The position numbers and the translations under genes are program-made. DNA of 23,316 bases from a virus, in the IMG/VR virus record IMGVR_UViG_3300035232_000751, positions 1 to 23,316 of that record; one strand, given 5' to 3'. Position 1 is the first letter of the stretch, and each line of letters opens with the position of its first letter. Shown here piece after piece: positions 21,859-23,316 of this stretch. The notes under the pieces are model-generated. The model did not search any database, was not told the DNA's origin, and worked only from the letters and a program-made list of their open reading frames with translations.

Positions 21859-22373
21859 TTAGTTTTAACCAACATAAAGTACAAGTATTAACTAAAGTTT
21901 TTGCTGATATTAAAGAAAAGGGAGGAATGAACCCTAAACTATTTATCACAGACGTTGATTATAAAAATGTTATACTATCTGTCCCATCAGATCTTATGCA
22001 AATAGATGCATTGCATGAGAAAACTGATGAGGCTTTAAGATATATAAATAAGCAAGCTAGAGCATTGCATGTATCATTCGTATCTGAAGTTAATAAAGTG
22101 CAAATAAAAGAAGATGACCTTACAGCAGAGGAAGTCGAGCAACTAAAGAGTAAAAGAATATCTAGAGAACTAAAAGACAAAATCGATTCAAATAGAGTGG
22201 AAGGCTTAATTGTTAATTCTTTTAGTAAAGCAACAGGTGATGTAGAAAAAGATTTCATGGTTTTTGAGAAAAAAAATGAAACATTTGTGCCTGACAAAAA
22301 TGCTAACGATGCTATGAGATCTTATGAAAATAGCGATCATGCTAAGGATAATAGATTCATAGATATATTATGA
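21855..22373 (+). CDS. Unknown early protein (172 aa)
   Basis: A 172-aa charged alpha/beta protein. It begins with an alpha/beta segment (MISFNQHKVQVLTKVFADIK, LFITDVDYKNVILSVPSDL). The centre is a long helix (EEVEQLKSKRISRELKDKID) and the end is polar and probably flexible. No catalytic or binding motif is seen. It is coupled to both neighbours through ATGA overlaps, directly before the DNA polymerase, so a replication-linked role is likely but unidentified. Confidence 0.7.
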   Translation: MISFNQHKVQVLTKVFADIKEKGGMNPKLFITDVDYKNVILSVPSDLMQIDALHEKTDEALRYINKQARALHVSFVSEVNKVQIKEDDLTAEEVEQLKSKRISRELKDKIDSNRVEGLIVNSFSKATGDVEKDFMVFEKKNETFVPDKNANDAMRSYENSDHAKDNRFIDIL

Positions 22374-23316
22374 TTTATTTTGTAGGTCGTACCAACACAG
22401 GAACTTTAACTACACCGATAGAAGATGTTGTTAGATATTGTGAATCTAAATCTGTACTAGGTGTTGACACTGAAACTACAGGTTTAGATTTTCTATCAGA
22501 CTCGCTAACAATGTTTCAAATAGGAGATGATGCAAATCAATTTGTAATTGATACTCGTCAGGTTTCTATTGAACCACTACGTGAGATATTAGAATGTCAC
22601 GGTATTGTTAAAGTATTACATAATGTAAAGTTTGATTATAAATTTATAAGAAACTCTTATAATATAGAATTAAATAATATTTGGGACACTATGATAGTTG
22701 ACCAAGTTATACATAATGGTAAAAACCTAAGGTTTAGACTTGCTGATCTAACTCATAGGTACTTAGGTGTAGATTTAGATAAAGATGTAAGAAAAGGATT
22801 TATATCTTTAGGTAATAAAGAGTTTACACGTGAACAAATACAATATGGAGCAAAAGATGTAGAACATTTAATAACATTGCGTGAGTTTCAGAAGGCTAAT
22901 GGTATTCCAGCAAATCAGCTAGAACAAACCGTAGCACTAGAAAACAAAACCGCTTTAGCATTAGCAGATATAGAATTTAATGGAGTTGGTCTTGATTCAC
23001 AACAGTGGATGAAGATCGCTTCTAAATCTGTAGAAGTTGCATCTAAGCTTAGAAATAATCTAGACACTTATGTCTTAAATATTCCTGAGTTGTCTCCTTT
23101 TGTACATAAGTATTTACAGACAGATTTATTTGCGTCTATAGATACTATAAGAAAGGTAAATGTTAATTGGGATAGTCCTAGTCAAGTACTTAATGTATTC
23201 AATGAGATAATACCTGCATTAGAAAGTGTAGGAGCATTTGAATTAAGTAATTATAAAGACAAGATTCCTCTTATTAGAGATTATATTAAATACAAAGAGA
23301 GTATGAAGCTCTCTAC
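22370..23316 (+). CDS. Family A DNA polymerase, N-terminal part (cut by window end)
   Basis: The first 315 residues of a polymerase that runs past the right edge. The N-terminal 3'-5' exonuclease (DnaQ/DEDD fold) is complete. Exo I is D33-x-E35 in LGVDTETTGLD. Exo II is N85 to D89 in LHNVKFDY. Exo III is Y159-x3-D163 in QYGAKDVEHL, the DEDDy form. After about residue 180 the sequence (TALALADIEFNGVGLDSQQW) is the typical start of the family A polymerase region following the exonuclease. The ATG overlaps the preceding TGA. It proofreads and very likely replicates the phage genome; the polymerase motifs A, B and C lie outside the window. Confidence 0.88.
   Translation, partial: MIYFVGRTNTGTLTTPIEDVVRYCESKSVLGVDTETTGLDFLSDSLTMFQIGDDANQFVIDTRQVSIEPLREILECHGIVKVLHNVKFDYKFIRNSYNIELNNIWDTMIVDQVIHNGKNLRFRLADLTHRYLGVDLDKDVRKGFISLGNKEFTREQIQYGAKDVEHLITLREFQKANGIPANQLEQTVALENKTALALADIEFNGVGLDSQQWMKIASKSVEVASKLRNNLDTYVLNIPELSPFVHKYLQTDLFASIDTIRKVNVNWDSPSQVLNVFNEIIPALESVGAFELSNYKDKIPLIRDYIKYKESMKLS

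Noticed and set aside
1-23316. CRISPR arrays, insertion sequences, transposase or integrase genes
   Set aside because: I saw no regularly spaced repeats, no paired terminal repeats with a transposase frame and no integrase motif.

Overview
The window is 23.3 kb of a tailed double-stranded DNA phage, A+T-rich by eye (roughly two thirds A+T), that most likely infects a member of the Bacteroidota. Four things point to that host: gene starts are preceded by A/T-rich leaders rather than Shine-Dalgarno sequences; several leaders carry TAnnTTTG boxes like the Bacteroidota -7 element; the tmRNA tag opens with GENSY, like Bacteroidota tags; and the gene set (portal, large terminase, HU/IHF-like protein, GroES, family A polymerase) fits large or crAss-like Bacteroidota phages. 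The crAss-like placement is an inference from memory of such genomes, not something tested here.

Left arm (1-14705, all minus strand, tightly packed, many 1-31 nt overlaps). Reading from the divergent promoter region leftwards: a putative DNA-binding protein, small unknown proteins, an HU/IHF-like protein, two cysteine-rich small proteins, a GroES-like co-chaperonin, an unknown 182-aa protein, an M15 peptidase (probable endolysin), a beta-rich probable virion protein, a tiny basic protein, a UVR-motif protein, the large terminase, the portal, and a giant 1892-aa protein. The giant protein combines a zinc metallopeptidase, a T4-type lysozyme and an NlpC/P60-like cysteine peptidase. This is the packaging, assembly and lysis module.

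Divergent region (14706-15231). It holds two minus-strand promoter candidates, a cluster of perfect hairpins and an A/T-rich tract that could be an origin. 

Right arm, first part (15232-20351, plus strand). This is very different from the left arm: short genes separated by long non-coding stretches full of RNA-like structure. It contains an SSB-like gene of unusual base composition, an H-type pseudoknot, a chain of four translationally coupled micro-ORFs, an apparent large structured RNA of about 660 nt with four GNRA-capped hairpins, and a complete tmRNA (ssrA) whose 5' end lies inside the 3' end of a protein gene. A further 106-nt structured element follows the tmRNA.

Right arm, second part (20352-23316, plus strand, compact). 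A conserved phage hypothetical is followed by three single-span membrane micro-proteins, a zinc-ribbon-like protein, a MazG/DUF1599-like nucleotide protein, an unknown protein, and the start of a family A DNA polymerase with a 3'-5' exonuclease domain, cut by the window edge. This is the early/replication module.

The most noteworthy content is the RNA-dense 5 kb: phage-borne trans-translation RNA plus one or more unassigned structured RNAs.
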